A stretch of 64,000 bases of DNA from Shewanella sp. Isolate13 (GCF_022398325.1 NZ_JAKEVD010000011.1:1-64000); one strand, 5' to 3'; numbered from the stretch's first letter, positions 9,653 through 19,103 are shown. Translations and numbers: made by a program. Notes: generated from the sequence alone by a model not told the origin.

Positions 9653-10322
9653 CTTATATTTTCCGCCTTTAGAAAGGCGAGACATATCAGAGTACTATAA
9701 AGCTGAAGGTGAGTTCTACGCTACATATAACTGTAAAACAAATTACGATAATACTGCGCGAGACTGCAAGCATAGGTGTGTATATTGCGATGCACATGTA
9801 GATGAATGTGGAGGGGAACACTTTTCATTGGATCACTTTAGACCTATGGACGTATTTGGTGAAAAGTTCAATGGAATTTTAAAAACTCATCCATTCAACC
9901 TGCACTTATCATGCCAAAAATGCAATGTACTAAAGACCAATGATTGGAAAGGTTGCAAAGATACGGAAAACGGTGCAACTTTTTTACATAAAAAAGGTTA
10001 TTTAGACCGCTTTCAAGTTGATATTACAGAATATCTTGAAGTTGATCGTGACGGATTGATTCAATGTAAAAACAATGAAGGCCCTATAAAGTACATGATT
10101 GGTAAAATGTTATTAAATCGAACTAACCGTGTATATATTCGTAAGCGTAGAGAAGTTAAAAATAAAGCAACTCATATTCAAAGCATGTTATTAAGCAAGC
10201 AAAAAACACTCCTTAAACGATGGAAAAGCAATCAAATACAAGTAGATGAATTTCAAAAAGAGATGGAAGCATTAACAGCACTGTTTGACAAGTTTCAGAG
10301 CTTAGACTTATTAAAGATCTAA
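9642..10322 (+). CDS. HNH endonuclease
   Basis: 226 residues with an HNH/zinc-ribbon core: C46-x2-C49, then SLDHFRP (D64, H65), NLHLSC (N86) and C91-x2-C94-N95 with K98. The spacing resembles PtuB/TIGR02646-type HNH proteins of defence loci. The C-terminal 100 residues are basic and helical, likely for DNA binding. It overlaps the receiver gene by 11 nt; ATG occurs at both 9642 and 9645. This is the probable effector nuclease of the operon. Nuclease identity is well supported; regulation by the receiver is inferred. Confidence 0.87.
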   Translation: MMNSLYFPPLERRDISEYYKAEGEFYATYNCKTNYDNTARDCKHRCVYCDAHVDECGGEHFSLDHFRPMDVFGEKFNGILKTHPFNLHLSCQKCNVLKTNDWKGCKDTENGATFLHKKGYLDRFQVDITEYLEVDRDGLIQCKNNEGPIKYMIGKMLLNRTNRVYIRKRREVKNKATHIQSMLLSKQKTLLKRWKSNQIQVDEFQKEMEALTALFDKFQSLDLLKI

Positions 10323-10558
10323 AGCAAAATTGGTATATAATCCTTATAATCAATTTTGTAAGCTCAGAATAATGATCTACTAAGAACAACAGACCATTAA
10401 TGATAAACACTCTGGAAAATGATATGCTGATATCTATATTTTTAGAAAAAGTGACCGATGAGAATCATTTTTCTGGAAAATACACACACGCCTTGTTGTT
10501 AAAGGCTTTACAGAAATCTTCCAGATTCCACGTGTGGTAGTACCAACTTGGTTTAGCA

Positions 10559-11323
10559 ATGAGCTACACGCCCGGATTGACTGGCCCTAGAAGCAAAAAA
10601 CAGAACCAAAATGCCGAAATATGGGGTCAAAAAGAGCAGAAGCTAACGCGTAGCTACTCGCTGTTAATAGGAGGCTTTGATACCGAGAAGAACCAGATCA
10701 ACGAAGTGGGTCAAGACAGTTTCGATCTTTATGACTTCAGCCGCGAATCGGAGCCTAACACCTATGCCGCCGCACAGTTACGTTGGGGACTCGATCAATC
10801 TCAATACCTCTCATTTGGGTTTGCCCCAATGGAAGCACGCGACACCACCACATTAAAACAAGATATTAATTTTGGTGGGAAGCATTACCAAGCAGGCTCA
10901 GAAGTCGTTTCAGCCTATCGCAATTGGATGCTCAGTACAGATTATGTCTACAAGCTACTCAGAGATAGCGACTGGGTTCTCGATGTCGGCGCTGGGGTCA
11001 GTATTGTAGGGCAATCGATTCGCTTAGATAACATCAATGGTGAGAACTTAAGTGAACATGACGATCTATTTATCACGCCAGCTGCGAGCATAGAGGCGGG
11101 TTATCATTTTACCGAGAGCCTCTCGACCAGCATAGGATATCGTATCTCAGGATTGTCCGACTTCGATCAAGAAAGCCTCTGGATAAGCTTCAATTATCAG
11201 TTAGACAAGCGTTGGGCGACCTCCCTATTTGCAGGGCAGATCAATCAAACTACCGACACCGGTGATTACTATAACGATGCGCAGTTCGATTATGCTGGAT
11301 TTGCCGTTACCTACGCATTTTAA
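10559..11323 (+). CDS. Outer-membrane beta-barrel protein, probably 5'-truncated
   Basis: The 254-residue frame has alternating amphipathic strands (SYSLLIGGF, QYLSFGFAP, SIGYRISGL, WISFNYQL) and ends in an aromatic residue, YAF, as outer-membrane barrels do. There is no signal peptide: the frame opens directly with mature-like sequence, and an in-frame TAG lies at 10538-10540, six codons before the ATG. With the AT-rich block ending just upstream, the simplest reading is that the 5' end was removed or replaced at the island boundary. It may be non-functional. The exact barrel family was not identified. Confidence 0.6.
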   Translation: MSYTPGLTGPRSKKQNQNAEIWGQKEQKLTRSYSLLIGGFDTEKNQINEVGQDSFDLYDFSRESEPNTYAAAQLRWGLDQSQYLSFGFAPMEARDTTTLKQDINFGGKHYQAGSEVVSAYRNWMLSTDYVYKLLRDSDWVLDVGAGVSIVGQSIRLDNINGENLSEHDDLFITPAASIEAGYHFTESLSTSIGYRISGLSDFDQESLWISFNYQLDKRWATSLFAGQINQTTDTGDYYNDAQFDYAGFAVTYAF

Positions 11324-11341
11324 TACTAAAATCAAGCGAAT

Positions 11342-11370
11342 AAAAAAGGACGCATAGTGCGTCCTTTTTT
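11342..11370. terminator. Bidirectional terminator between the barrel gene and fkpA
   Basis: A-run, stem GGACGCA / TGCGTCC and T-run on both strands, placed between two converging genes. Confidence 0.85.
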
Positions 11371-11393
11371 TAGTTCAGTCGTTAACGACTCAA

Positions 11394-12161
11394 TTAGTGT
11401 GCGTGAGCCGCATCGGCAGTTGGCGCATCGGCCTTTTGAATATCAAGCAACTCAACTTCAAATACCAGTGTAGAGTTCGCTGGGATACTACCTGTGTCAC
11501 GGTCGCCGTAAGCAAGCTCTGCAGGGATCACAAACTTGTACTTAGAACCCACTGACATCAACTGAACGCCTTCAGTCCAACCAGGAATAACACGGTTAAG
11601 TGGGAAAGTAGCAGGCTCGCCACGTGCAACTGAACTATCAAATTCAGTACCGTCAGTTAGTGTACCCACATAGTGAACTTTAACCGTATCTTCAGCTGAC
11701 GGCTTATCACCCGTACCTTCGGTGATCACTTCATACTGTAGACCTGAATCAGTAGTCACAACGCCTTCTTTAGCCTTGTTCGCTTCTAAGAATGCTTTGC
11801 TCTCAGCTAGGCTCTTTTCTGCCAATGCAGCAGCCTGCGCCTGACGCTTCTCGTTTAGCTTCTCATCAAGGCTTTGCAAAATAGTTTGCATCTCTTCTTG
11901 AGTCAGTTTCAGCTCACTGTTTAGACCTTCGCTAAAACCAGTAACAATCAAGCTTCTATCCACTTTTAGACCAAGTTCTTCTTGCTCTTTAATATGGCCA
12001 GCCATGTAAGTACCGATTGACGCACCAACGCTGTAAGCTTCTTTTTGCGCTTCAGTCTTTAATTCTACAGGAGCATCTACCGCTACAGCCTGCTCTTGAT
12101 TACACGCTGTTAGGCCGACTACTGCTAGGGCCACTAGTGAATATTTATAAATCGATTTCAT
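11394..12161 (-). CDS. fkpA: FKBP-type peptidyl-prolyl isomerase, lipoprotein
   Basis: 255 residues. The N-terminus is a lipoprotein signal with lipobox LTAC (C20). A helical dimerisation region (about 30-135) follows, as in FkpA/Mip. The C-terminal FKBP domain carries [18 protein letters not shown] and GWTEGVQLM. It should assist folding of envelope proteins in the periplasm. FkpA of E. coli is soluble; the lipobox here suggests membrane anchoring. slyX lies divergently upstream, the usual neighbourhood. A good GAGGAAG ribosome site precedes the ATG. Confidence 0.93.
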   Translation of the reverse strand: MKSIYKYSLVALAVVGLTACNQEQAVAVDAPVELKTEAQKEAYSVGASIGTYMAGHIKEQEELGLKVDRSLIVTGFSEGLNSELKLTQEEMQTILQSLDEKLNEKRQAQAAALAEKSLAESKAFLEANKAKEGVVTTDSGLQYEVITEGTGDKPSAEDTVKVHYVGTLTDGTEFDSSVARGEPATFPLNRVIPGWTEGVQLMSVGSKYKFVIPAELAYGDRDTGSIPANSTLVFEVELLDIQKADAPTADAAHAH

Positions 12162-12586
12162 TAAAGCTTCCTCAGCATTTTTACGTGGTTAAACTAACCT
12201 TTATTTTTATTTAGGCGAACCACTCTATACTAGTTAAATAGGTTATTCCAATCTGATTGGTTAAAAGCGGCTCGGCTATTATTGACCACTCTTTTCCATA
12301 TAGACTTGTATCTGTTATCTGCGCTTGCAGTGCAAATATAAGGATTTAGGCCCATTAACTTAGCAATGATTATCTCTATCGTCACCATAAAGACAGCAGA
12401 AATCGAAGCGAGTTCATTCACGAGTGCATCTGTTAATGCTTTTATCAGGTTTCATTCAGCTTTCTGACCATTTATTGTCCGCTTGCTTCGTCATTCTTTT
12501 ACAGAGCAAATTTCCATAAAGATGACTTGCCGTTGTATAATCAGCTAAACAAGCATCTCTGACCGCTCTATCGAGCAGCCGAGACA
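12162..12586. other. Intergenic region between fkpA and slyX
   Basis: 425 bp between divergent genes. It must hold both promoters, but no clear operator or RNA was recognised. Short open frames here have no coding character. Confidence 0.4.
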
Positions 12587-12826
12587 ATGAAGCCCTATCC
12601 ATCAGAGGTCAATTTGGATAATTTAGAAAATCGAGTCGAAGAGTTAGAGATGAAGATCGCCTTTCAAGACGGCACCATCGAAGAGCTCAACCTGCAAGTT
12701 ATCAAGCTCAACAATTTACTGGCATCTCAGCAGGAGCAGCTAAAGCTGCTTATTAATAAGCTACAGGCTGTCGAACCAAGCAATATGGCAAGTCAGGCAG
12801 AAGAAACGCCCCCTCCCCATTATTGA
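12587..12826 (+). CDS. slyX: SlyX family protein
   Basis: 79 residues forming a continuous coiled coil ([23 protein letters not shown]) and ending in the family's PPPHY signature. Function is unknown across the family. Location beside fkpA matches E. coli and other gammaproteobacteria. Confidence 0.93.
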   Translation: MKPYPSEVNLDNLENRVEELEMKIAFQDGTIEELNLQVIKLNNLLASQQEQLKLLINKLQAVEPSNMASQAEETPPPHY

Positions 12827-13152
12827 TACACTCAATCATTAAGATGAGTAGATTTAATCGAGCGAAAAGAGTACAACAGAGCGTGTACTTTTTAAGCATC
12901 AGTTTAAAGTATTCATCTTATGTTCAGCTTTAAAGCGCTATAAAGGCCTTGATATAAACATCAAATATTGTAAGTTTTTATAAACACGCAATAAATGAGC
13001 TTTCACCTCTTATAATTATTGGAAGCAATTGATCAGTTCAACCAAGCTTAAAACTAAGCAGGCTTCAAACTAAGTCGACTTAAACCTAAGCAGCCTAACC
13101 CACGGTTATCAAGGAAGGCGATGCAACTAGCGCAAACCAAAGAGACTCAGGT
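12827..13152. other. Intergenic region upstream of the COG3014-like lipoprotein
   Basis: 326 bp without a gene. Small direct repeats of AACTAAG / ACCTAAG type occur between about 13040 and 13100. No terminator for slyX with a clear T-run was found. Confidence 0.3.
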
Positions 13153-14520
13153 ATGAGAAGTTTACTACTGCTAACGGTGATGATATTAAGCCTAAGCGGC
13201 TGCGCGTTTAACAGTATCTTTATCAATTATCCCTCTCAAATTGCGCCAGTAAAGGCTCAACTCAACTCGCCCACGCCGCAAAATGCGGCCAAATTAGTCG
13301 AGGAAAAAATTGATGGTGCCGATGGTCTACTCTACGCCCAAGAAGCGGGCAGAAGCGCCCAAATTGCTGGTAATTTCGAAACCAGTAAAAACTACTATCA
13401 GCAAGCAATGTCAGCCTACCGAGCATTCGATGACAAGGCCAAGATCAGCCTAAGTGATGCAGGGGCGACTGCCAGTAGCCTTTTCGTTAACGATAACGTT
13501 ATTCCCTATCGCGGCCCCGGTTACGAGCGCATCATGTTGCACCAATATCAGGCGCTAAACTATCTATTTGCAGGCGACCCTCAAGGCGCACTAGTAGAAG
13601 TACGCCGCAGTAATGAGCTACAAAGCCAAGAGCAGGCTCGCTATCAAAGGTCGAATAAATCGGTACAAGCCATGGCAAACGGCACGATAGATGCTGAGAT
13701 GGATAAACTCAGTAAAGCGGCCGGCACAACCACCAGCTCCTTCTTAAATGCCTATAGCTATTACACAACGGGAATGTTGCACGAGATCCTAGGCGAGCCC
13801 AATGATGCCTTTATCGACTATCGAAAGGCAGCGCAGATCACCCCTAATAACCCTTATCTGCAAAAAGACTTAGTCAGGTTAGCAAAGCAGCTTGCTATGC
13901 CACAGTACGATGAGTTTAAGCGGCGTTGGGGCGATGCGGTTTTACCCAATAAAGGTGATGGTCAAGTCATCATCATGCTGGAGCGTGGCTTCGTACCTGA
14001 GAAACAGAGTTTCACCGTGCCTTTTACCCTTAAGGGGAATTGGCAGACAGCCTCCTTAGCCACCTATTACCCCAATAGACAGCCTGTGAGACAGGGACAG
14101 GTGCAAGGTCTAGGCACTGTGCTAAAAACCGCGCCCATCGCCAACATCGATGCCCTCGCCATTACCGCCCTCAAAGAGGAGCTTCCGGCTGCACTCGTTA
14201 GGCAGGCCGCGCGGATCTATGCCAAGTCAGAGATGGCTCAGAGCGTCGAGAGTGAGACCAAGAAGCGCAATAATGATATCGATTACGCCTCTATCGCCAT
14301 GCAAATTTTTAATGTGGTTAGCGAGCAGGCTGATAGACGTAGCTGGTTAACCTTGCCTGAACAGGCACAGATCGCTCGCTCATATGTAAAGCCCGGCAGT
14401 TATTCACTAATGCTAGACAATAATCCAGCCGATCCCATCGAAGTCAAGAGTGGACGTACAACCTTAGTCTGGGTAATTGACACTGGTAATTACACCCGTT
14501 TTTATTCAATAATCATTTAG
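13153..14520 (+). CDS. COG3014-type lipoprotein with TPR-like repeats
   Basis: 455 residues with a lipoprotein signal (lipobox LSGC, C17). Helical repeat segments follow: the region around 60-90 (AGNFETSKNYYQQAMSAYRAF) and around 195-225 (GEPNDAFIDYRKAAQITPNN) read as TPRs. The C-terminal third is beta-rich and ends in TRFYSIII. This family is usually encoded directly before LpoB-type activators, as here (23 nt to lpoB). A role in peptidoglycan synthesis or envelope assembly is inferred from that linkage. Confidence 0.8.
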   Translation: MRSLLLLTVMILSLSGCAFNSIFINYPSQIAPVKAQLNSPTPQNAAKLVEEKIDGADGLLYAQEAGRSAQIAGNFETSKNYYQQAMSAYRAFDDKAKISLSDAGATASSLFVNDNVIPYRGPGYERIMLHQYQALNYLFAGDPQGALVEVRRSNELQSQEQARYQRSNKSVQAMANGTIDAEMDKLSKAAGTTTSSFLNAYSYYTTGMLHEILGEPNDAFIDYRKAAQITPNNPYLQKDLVRLAKQLAMPQYDEFKRRWGDAVLPNKGDGQVIIMLERGFVPEKQSFTVPFTLKGNWQTASLATYYPNRQPVRQGQVQGLGTVLKTAPIANIDALAITALKEELPAALVRQAARIYAKSEMAQSVESETKKRNNDIDYASIAMQIFNVVSEQADRRSWLTLPEQAQIARSYVKPGSYSLMLDNNPADPIEVKSGRTTLVWVIDTGNYTRFYSIII

Positions 14521-14543
14521 CAATCACTTGTATGGAACTTACT

Positions 14544-15137
14544 ATGAAACATTTAAAAGTCGTTTTTATCCTTGCAGCGGTAATAGGTTTATCTGCCTGC
14601 CAATCTAAAGTCGAATACGGTGATGCCACTGAAGTGGAAACCGTTAACGAAAACTTCGGCTCAACTGACCTTCAGGCTATTGCCGCTAAGATGGTCGACA
14701 GTATGCTGACCTTCCCACCAGTTGTTGCTATGACAGCGAATGATCGTCCAATCATCTTCGTCGATAAAATTAAGAACAAGACTTCTGAGCATATCGATAC
14801 TGAATCGGTAACCGATTCGATCAGCAACAAGCTACTACGCTCGGGTAAGTTCCGCTTTATCGACATGACTAAGGTAGATGCTGTGCGCAAGCAACTAGAC
14901 TACCAGAACAACTCAGGCATGGTTGACCCATCGACAGCAATTAACTTCGGTCGTCAGATCGGTGCTCAGTACATGTTATACGGCAACCTTTCTAGCATCG
15001 TTAAGCAAGATGGCAGCACCAAAGATGTTTACTACAAGATGACCATGCGCCTAATGGATCTAGAGACAGGCCTAATCGAATGGTCTGATGAAAAAGAGAT
15101 CCGCAAGGTTAAGTCTAAGTCTTTCTTAGGCCTATAA
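14544..15137 (+). CDS. lpoB: Penicillin-binding protein activator LpoB
   Basis: 197 residues from the ATG at 14544, which gives a clean lipoprotein signal (MKHLKVVFILAAVIGLSAC, C19); an in-frame ATG 12 nt upstream would add four residues. The body matches LpoB: ADRPIIFVDKIKNKT-type strand, SVTDSISNKLLRSGKFRFID and GRQIGAQYMLYGNLS. In E. coli this outer-membrane lipoprotein stimulates PBP1b. It follows the COG3014-like gene and is ended by a strong terminator, so the two probably form one operon. Confidence 0.9.
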   Translation: MKHLKVVFILAAVIGLSACQSKVEYGDATEVETVNENFGSTDLQAIAAKMVDSMLTFPPVVAMTANDRPIIFVDKIKNKTSEHIDTESVTDSISNKLLRSGKFRFIDMTKVDAVRKQLDYQNNSGMVDPSTAINFGRQIGAQYMLYGNLSSIVKQDGSTKDVYYKMTMRLMDLETGLIEWSDEKEIRKVKSKSFLGL

Positions 15138-15165
15138 TTCTCTAAAGAATGCCCCTCCATTAACT

Positions 15166-15190
15166 AAGCCAGCATTACGCTGGCTTTTTT
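15166..15190 (+). terminator. Terminator after lpoB
   Basis: Stem AAGCCAGC / GCTGGCTT with a 5-nt loop and a run of six T. Confidence 0.9.
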
Positions 15191-15407
15191 ATGCGCTCAT
15201 TGAGTCGTTAACATTGCGACAAAAATGACGCATTTTATTGCTTCTGCGACAACTCGAAATAAGGTAACTTATGCCGCTTGTGCTATGGTTCCTTGGCTTG
15301 ATAGTTGTTGCCATCATACCTATTCAGTGTCAGGCCGAAATCAGGCTAGCGTTTAAATAGAATAATAAGGGCTAAAGCCCACCGGGTTTAATATTAAGGA
15401 AGTTGTT

Positions 15408-18059
15408 TTGAAGTTGCTGCACACAGGTTTTGCCGCCGCGCTATGTTTTTCTTTGATCGCCACCAATGTCAGTAGTAAAGAGTTGAGTGCCCTGCGTGAT
15501 GCTACTCCCTATATTAGCCAGCAAGTAGCCGCTGCCCGCGCCGAGCGAATTTCTGATGTGGAATATGAGCTCGACTTTACCCTGACCGAGCAGCAGTTTA
15601 GCGCCATCAGCACTGTCAGCTTCGAACTCAGTGACACCAGCCAGCCGTTGAGTTTAGACCTCAATCAAGTCCAAATTAACAGTTTCACCATAAACGGCAA
15701 GAAGGTCTACCCCAACTACAACAACAGCTATATCACACTCAATCCACGTCTATTAAACCGTGGCAGCAACACTATCGAGGTGCAATTCACTCGCAACTAC
15801 AGTAGCAATGGCGAAGGGCTACACCGCTTCGTCGATCCGGTCGATGACAAGGTCTATCTCTACTCTCATTTTGAACCCGCTGCCGCGCAGCAGATGTTTG
15901 CCCTATTCGATCAGCCCGACCTTAAGGCAACGTATACCCTATCGGTAACCGCACCAAAAGGCTGGACAGTGATCAGCGCCATGAGAGAAACCTCGGTAAC
16001 CGAGCAGGGTGAGCAGCGTCGCTGGGTATTTCCTAAGTCGCCTAAGCTGAGCCCCTACAATTTCTCAATGCATGCAGGCCCCTACCATGAGTGGCAAGAC
16101 AACTCTGGCAAATATCCACTGCGTCTCTTTGCTAGGCAGTCTGTGGCAAAGCAGGTCGATGAAAAAGATTGGTTTAACTACACCCAACAGGGGTTAACCT
16201 TCTTCGATAACTACTTTGGGATCCCCTACCCATTTAACAAGTACGATCAAGTGTTGGTACCTGACTTTCTCTATGGCGCCATGGAGAACGCGGCCGCTAT
16301 CACCTTTAGCGAGAGCCACTTTCTGACAAGTACTCAGATGACAGCCAGCGAGAAACAGCGTCTGGCAAGCGTTATCATGCATGAGATGGCGCACCAATGG
16401 TTCGGCAACTTAGTCACCATGAAGTGGTGGAATGGTCTGTGGTTAAATGAGAGCTTTGCTTCTTTTATGGGGACACTCGCTATCAGCCAGATCGACGAAT
16501 TTAGCCATGCTTGGCGCAGTTTCTACGCTAAAAACAAACAAGATGCTTATCATCAAGACAGCTTAGCCAGCACGCACCCGATCGAGGTTCCTGTCGCGAG
16601 CAGCCAAAATGCCTTCGATAACATCGATGCCATCACCTACTCCAAGGGCGCATCGACGCTGAAACAGCTCAATCACCTTCTAGGCGAGAAAACCTTTCAA
16701 AAGGGGGTGCAACACTACTTAACTCAGTACAGCTACCAGAACGCCGAGCTAAAAGACTTTATCACCAGCCTTGAGCAGGTCTCAAAACGAGACTTAAGCC
16801 AGTGGAGCCAAGACTGGCTGAATAATGCTGGCGTCAACACACTACAAGCGGAATATAGTTGCAGCAATGGCCGTATTAGCGCCTTTAGTCTAAAACAAAC
16901 TGCACCAAGGGGCTTACCCACCTTACGAGAGCAAAAGGTACAACTAGGCCTGTTCACCCAAGGCCGAAACCGCTTGTATCACAACATTAGTGTGCCGGTA
17001 ACCTATAGCGGTGCAACCACCGAAGTGAAGCAAGTTATCGGCCTACACTGCCCTGCACTCGTTTACCCCAATTACCAAGACTGGGGTTTTGTTAAAGTGA
17101 CCCTAGACCCGACTTCATTTAACACGGCACGGACCTACCTAGCCTCCGTTGAAGACCCTCTACTGCGTTCCATGCTGTGGCAAAGCCTGTGGGACAGCGT
17201 TGAAAGCGGTGAACAATCCTTAAATGATTACATGGGCACAGTACTGGTTAACTTGCCCGGCGAGCGAGATCTCACCATCTTAGATCAGGTGTTAACCAGC
17301 TTATCTAACGCACGCATCTATTTAGATAAAATGGCACCTATCAATCAACACTATGCTAAAAAAGCGATAAGAGCCATTGAGCAGATGAGCCTGAGAAAGG
17401 TGATGGTCAACAAGGGCAACCGCGACATTCAGCGTCGCTGGTTTGCAGTCTATATCGAGTTTGCCAGAAGCAGCGATGCCCTCAATCATATCGATGCGCT
17501 CCTCAAGCAAACCGCAAGCATAAAAGGCGTTGAGATTGACCAGGCACTACGCTGGAAGATGATAATCCAGCTCAATCGCTTTAATCACCGCAACGGCCGT
17601 TACTGGCTAAATAAAGAGCGCGCAACGGATAACTCTGACGCCGGACAAAAGTCGGCATTGGCTGCAGAGGTCATTCGCCCAGAAATATCGAATAAAGACA
17701 GGTGGTTAAAGCGAATTCAACAACCAACACATCTGCCATTTGCTAAGGTACGTACCGTGATGGAAAACCTTTACCCAAGTGAGCAAAAAATGCTGAGCGC
17801 CGCAACCGCCGAGCAGCGCCTCGATTCGCTTGCCGAGTTAGACAGGAGTAAAAACCCCGTTTTTATGCGCAGCTACAACGCGTCACTGATCCCTACTGAT
17901 TGCAGCTATGGCAATGCGAATAGATTACAACAGCTCATTAGTTCAGTTGAGTCAGACCAGACACAAAAGCCATTATCAGATACAAGCCTACGAGCCCTTA
18001 AAGAGGCTCTGCAACATGAACAAAAGTGCTTATTGATTAAATCTAAGATGAAGCATTAG
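15408..18059 (+). CDS. M1 family metallopeptidase (aminopeptidase N-like)
   Basis: 883 residues, using TTG as start with AAGGA about 7 nt upstream. A signal peptide (ending near SSKE) points to export. The exopeptidase motif GAMEN and zinc motif HEMAHQW with the distal glutamate in WLNESFASF are intact, so it should be an active zinc aminopeptidase. The C-terminal ERAP1-like helical half is present. It differs from cytoplasmic PepN by its signal and would process peptides in the periplasm or outside. No operon partner is evident. Confidence 0.92.
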   Translation: MKLLHTGFAAALCFSLIATNVSSKELSALRDATPYISQQVAAARAERISDVEYELDFTLTEQQFSAISTVSFELSDTSQPLSLDLNQVQINSFTINGKKVYPNYNNSYITLNPRLLNRGSNTIEVQFTRNYSSNGEGLHRFVDPVDDKVYLYSHFEPAAAQQMFALFDQPDLKATYTLSVTAPKGWTVISAMRETSVTEQGEQRRWVFPKSPKLSPYNFSMHAGPYHEWQDNSGKYPLRLFARQSVAKQVDEKDWFNYTQQGLTFFDNYFGIPYPFNKYDQVLVPDFLYGAMENAAAITFSESHFLTSTQMTASEKQRLASVIMHEMAHQWFGNLVTMKWWNGLWLNESFASFMGTLAISQIDEFSHAWRSFYAKNKQDAYHQDSLASTHPIEVPVASSQNAFDNIDAITYSKGASTLKQLNHLLGEKTFQKGVQHYLTQYSYQNAELKDFITSLEQVSKRDLSQWSQDWLNNAGVNTLQAEYSCSNGRISAFSLKQTAPRGLPTLREQKVQLGLFTQGRNRLYHNISVPVTYSGATTEVKQVIGLHCPALVYPNYQDWGFVKVTLDPTSFNTARTYLASVEDPLLRSMLWQSLWDSVESGEQSLNDYMGTVLVNLPGERDLTILDQVLTSLSNARIYLDKMAPINQHYAKKAIRAIEQMSLRKVMVNKGNRDIQRRWFAVYIEFARSSDALNHIDALLKQTASIKGVEIDQALRWKMIIQLNRFNHRNGRYWLNKERATDNSDAGQKSALAAEVIRPEISNKDRWLKRIQQPTHLPFAKVRTVMENLYPSEQKMLSAATAEQRLDSLAELDRSKNPVFMRSYNASLIPTDCSYGNANRLQQLISSVESDQTQKPLSDTSLRALKEALQHEQKCLLIKSKMKH

Positions 18060-18071
18060 TACGGAAAAGAA

Positions 18072-18108
18072 GGTGCTAGGTGCTAGGTGCTAGGTGCTAG
18101 GTGCTAGG
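18072..18108. repeat. GGTGCTA heptamer array, five units
   Basis: Five exact GGTGCTA units plus GG, followed by GGAAATGCTAAGACGG. The same junction follows the second array at 18699-18770, so the array is the head of a repeat element and not isolated slippage. Confidence 0.95.
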
Positions 18109-18194
18109 AAATGCTAAGACGGTAAAAGCCGGAAAGGCAAGACCGGATAAGCAGGAAGAGCAAGGCATCGTAATGTCCACTTCTTTGCTTCCCG

Positions 18195-18413
18195 CTTTTC
18201 CTATCTTTTCCGTAAGCGCAGCGTTCCGTAAGTGACGCTGTCACGTTCCCTAGGCCGCAGGCCGTTCGCTGTTACCGTCTTTGTTCTCCCTAGAACCTGC
18301 TTTTCCTATCTTTCCCGTAAGCGCAGCGTTCCGTAAGTGACGCTGTCACGTTCCCTAGGCCGCAGGCCGTTCGCTGTTACCGTCTTTGCTCTCCCTACAA
18401 CCTGCTTTTCCTC
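18195..18413. repeat. 105-bp tandem duplication with micro-hairpins
   Basis: Two near-identical 105-bp copies begin at 18195 and 18300, and a third stops after a few bases at 18405. Each copy contains the hairpins GTGAC-GCT-GTCAC (first at 18232-18244) and GGCC-GCA-GGCC (18253-18263). Similar sequence occurs at about 41590-41650. Confidence 0.9.
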
Positions 18414-18486
18414 GCTCCTTATTTCAAACCTAGCTGCTGTTTTGCCGCTATAATTGAGTTGCACTCTACTCATCAAGGAGCGACAT

Positions 18487-18699
18487 ATGGGGCCCTTCTC
18501 GGTTGCCGCACTGGCTATCATCGGCGTTTTTACTATCGCCGCTTTAAAGGAATACAACAAACACAAAGGTCGGGTCGAACTCGATGAGCTAGTGAGTGTT
18601 AAGGCCGAGCTAGAAAAACTCAGAGAGCGTGTCGCCACCCTTGAACAACTCGTCACAGATAAGTCTTACCAGCTAAAAGATGAGATAGATAAGCTCTAG
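18487..18699 (+). CDS. Small membrane-anchored coiled-coil protein (PspB-like layout)
   Basis: 70 residues from ATG 18487, preceded by AAGGAG at a good distance. An N-terminal transmembrane helix (SVAALAIIGVFTIAAL) is followed by a charged coiled coil (VKAELEKLRERVATLEQLV). This is the layout of PspB, but sequence identity was not established and no psp genes adjoin it. Its stop codon is the first base pairs of the second GGTGCTA array, and the gene is flanked on both sides by the same repeat element. Confidence 0.75.
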   Translation: MGPFSVAALAIIGVFTIAALKEYNKHKGRVELDELVSVKAELEKLRERVATLEQLVTDKSYQLKDEIDKL

Positions 18700-18770
18700 G
18701 TGCTAGGTGCTAGGTGCTAGGTGCTAGGTGCTAGGTGCTAGGTGCTAGGTGCTAGGTGCTAGGTGCTAGG
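18699..18770. repeat. GGTGCTA heptamer array, ten units
   Basis: Ten exact GGTGCTA units plus GG, starting at the last base of the small gene's stop codon and followed by GGAAATACTAAGACGG. Direct orientation relative to the five-unit array. Confidence 0.95.
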
Positions 18771-18999
18771 AAATACTAAGACGGCAAAGGCCGAAAAGGC
18801 AAAGATGGGATAAGCCGGAAAAAAGAAAAGCAAAACGACACCGATCCTCCTCAGCAAATAACACTTTTGCCCTTTCTTGCTCCTATAACCTGCTTTTCCT
18901 AGAGCCTTCTTTTAATGTAGGTCAGCATTTATGCCGTCATCTTAGATGGGCTAAAGCCCAACCTACATTAAAAAACACAATGCCGCCTTTTGCTGTTCC

Positions 19000-19045
19000 T
19001 AGCAGGACGAAGTCCGCTCTAGCCGCGAAGCGTCCTTGCAGCGAG
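19000..19045. repeat. Dispersed hairpin element, copy A
   Basis: Contains GGAC-GAA-GTCC (19005-19015) and CGC-GAA-GCG a few bases later. Matching copies lie near 22243, 41505 and 60737. Confidence 0.85.
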
Positions 19046-19103
19046 TGTGCGAGTGTGCGAGTGTTCTAGATTCTTGAAAACAGGAGGCTAGGCACTGAAA
19101 ATA

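Noticed and set aside
10323..10558. Attachment-site direct repeat at the island edge
   Set aside because: TCTGGAAAAT occurs twice (10409 and 10471 regions), but it is short, both copies are on the same side of the junction and no integrase is in view.
12230..12421. Short minus-strand ORF upstream of slyX
   Set aside because: No ribosome site, no recognisable domain, lies in promoter space between divergent genes.
18487..18699. Phage shock protein PspB
   Set aside because: Layout fits, but no pspA or pspC adjoins it and sequence identity could not be shown, so no gene symbol was given.
18072..18770. CRISPR array
   Set aside because: The GGTGCTA units are contiguous with no spacers, and no cas genes are present.
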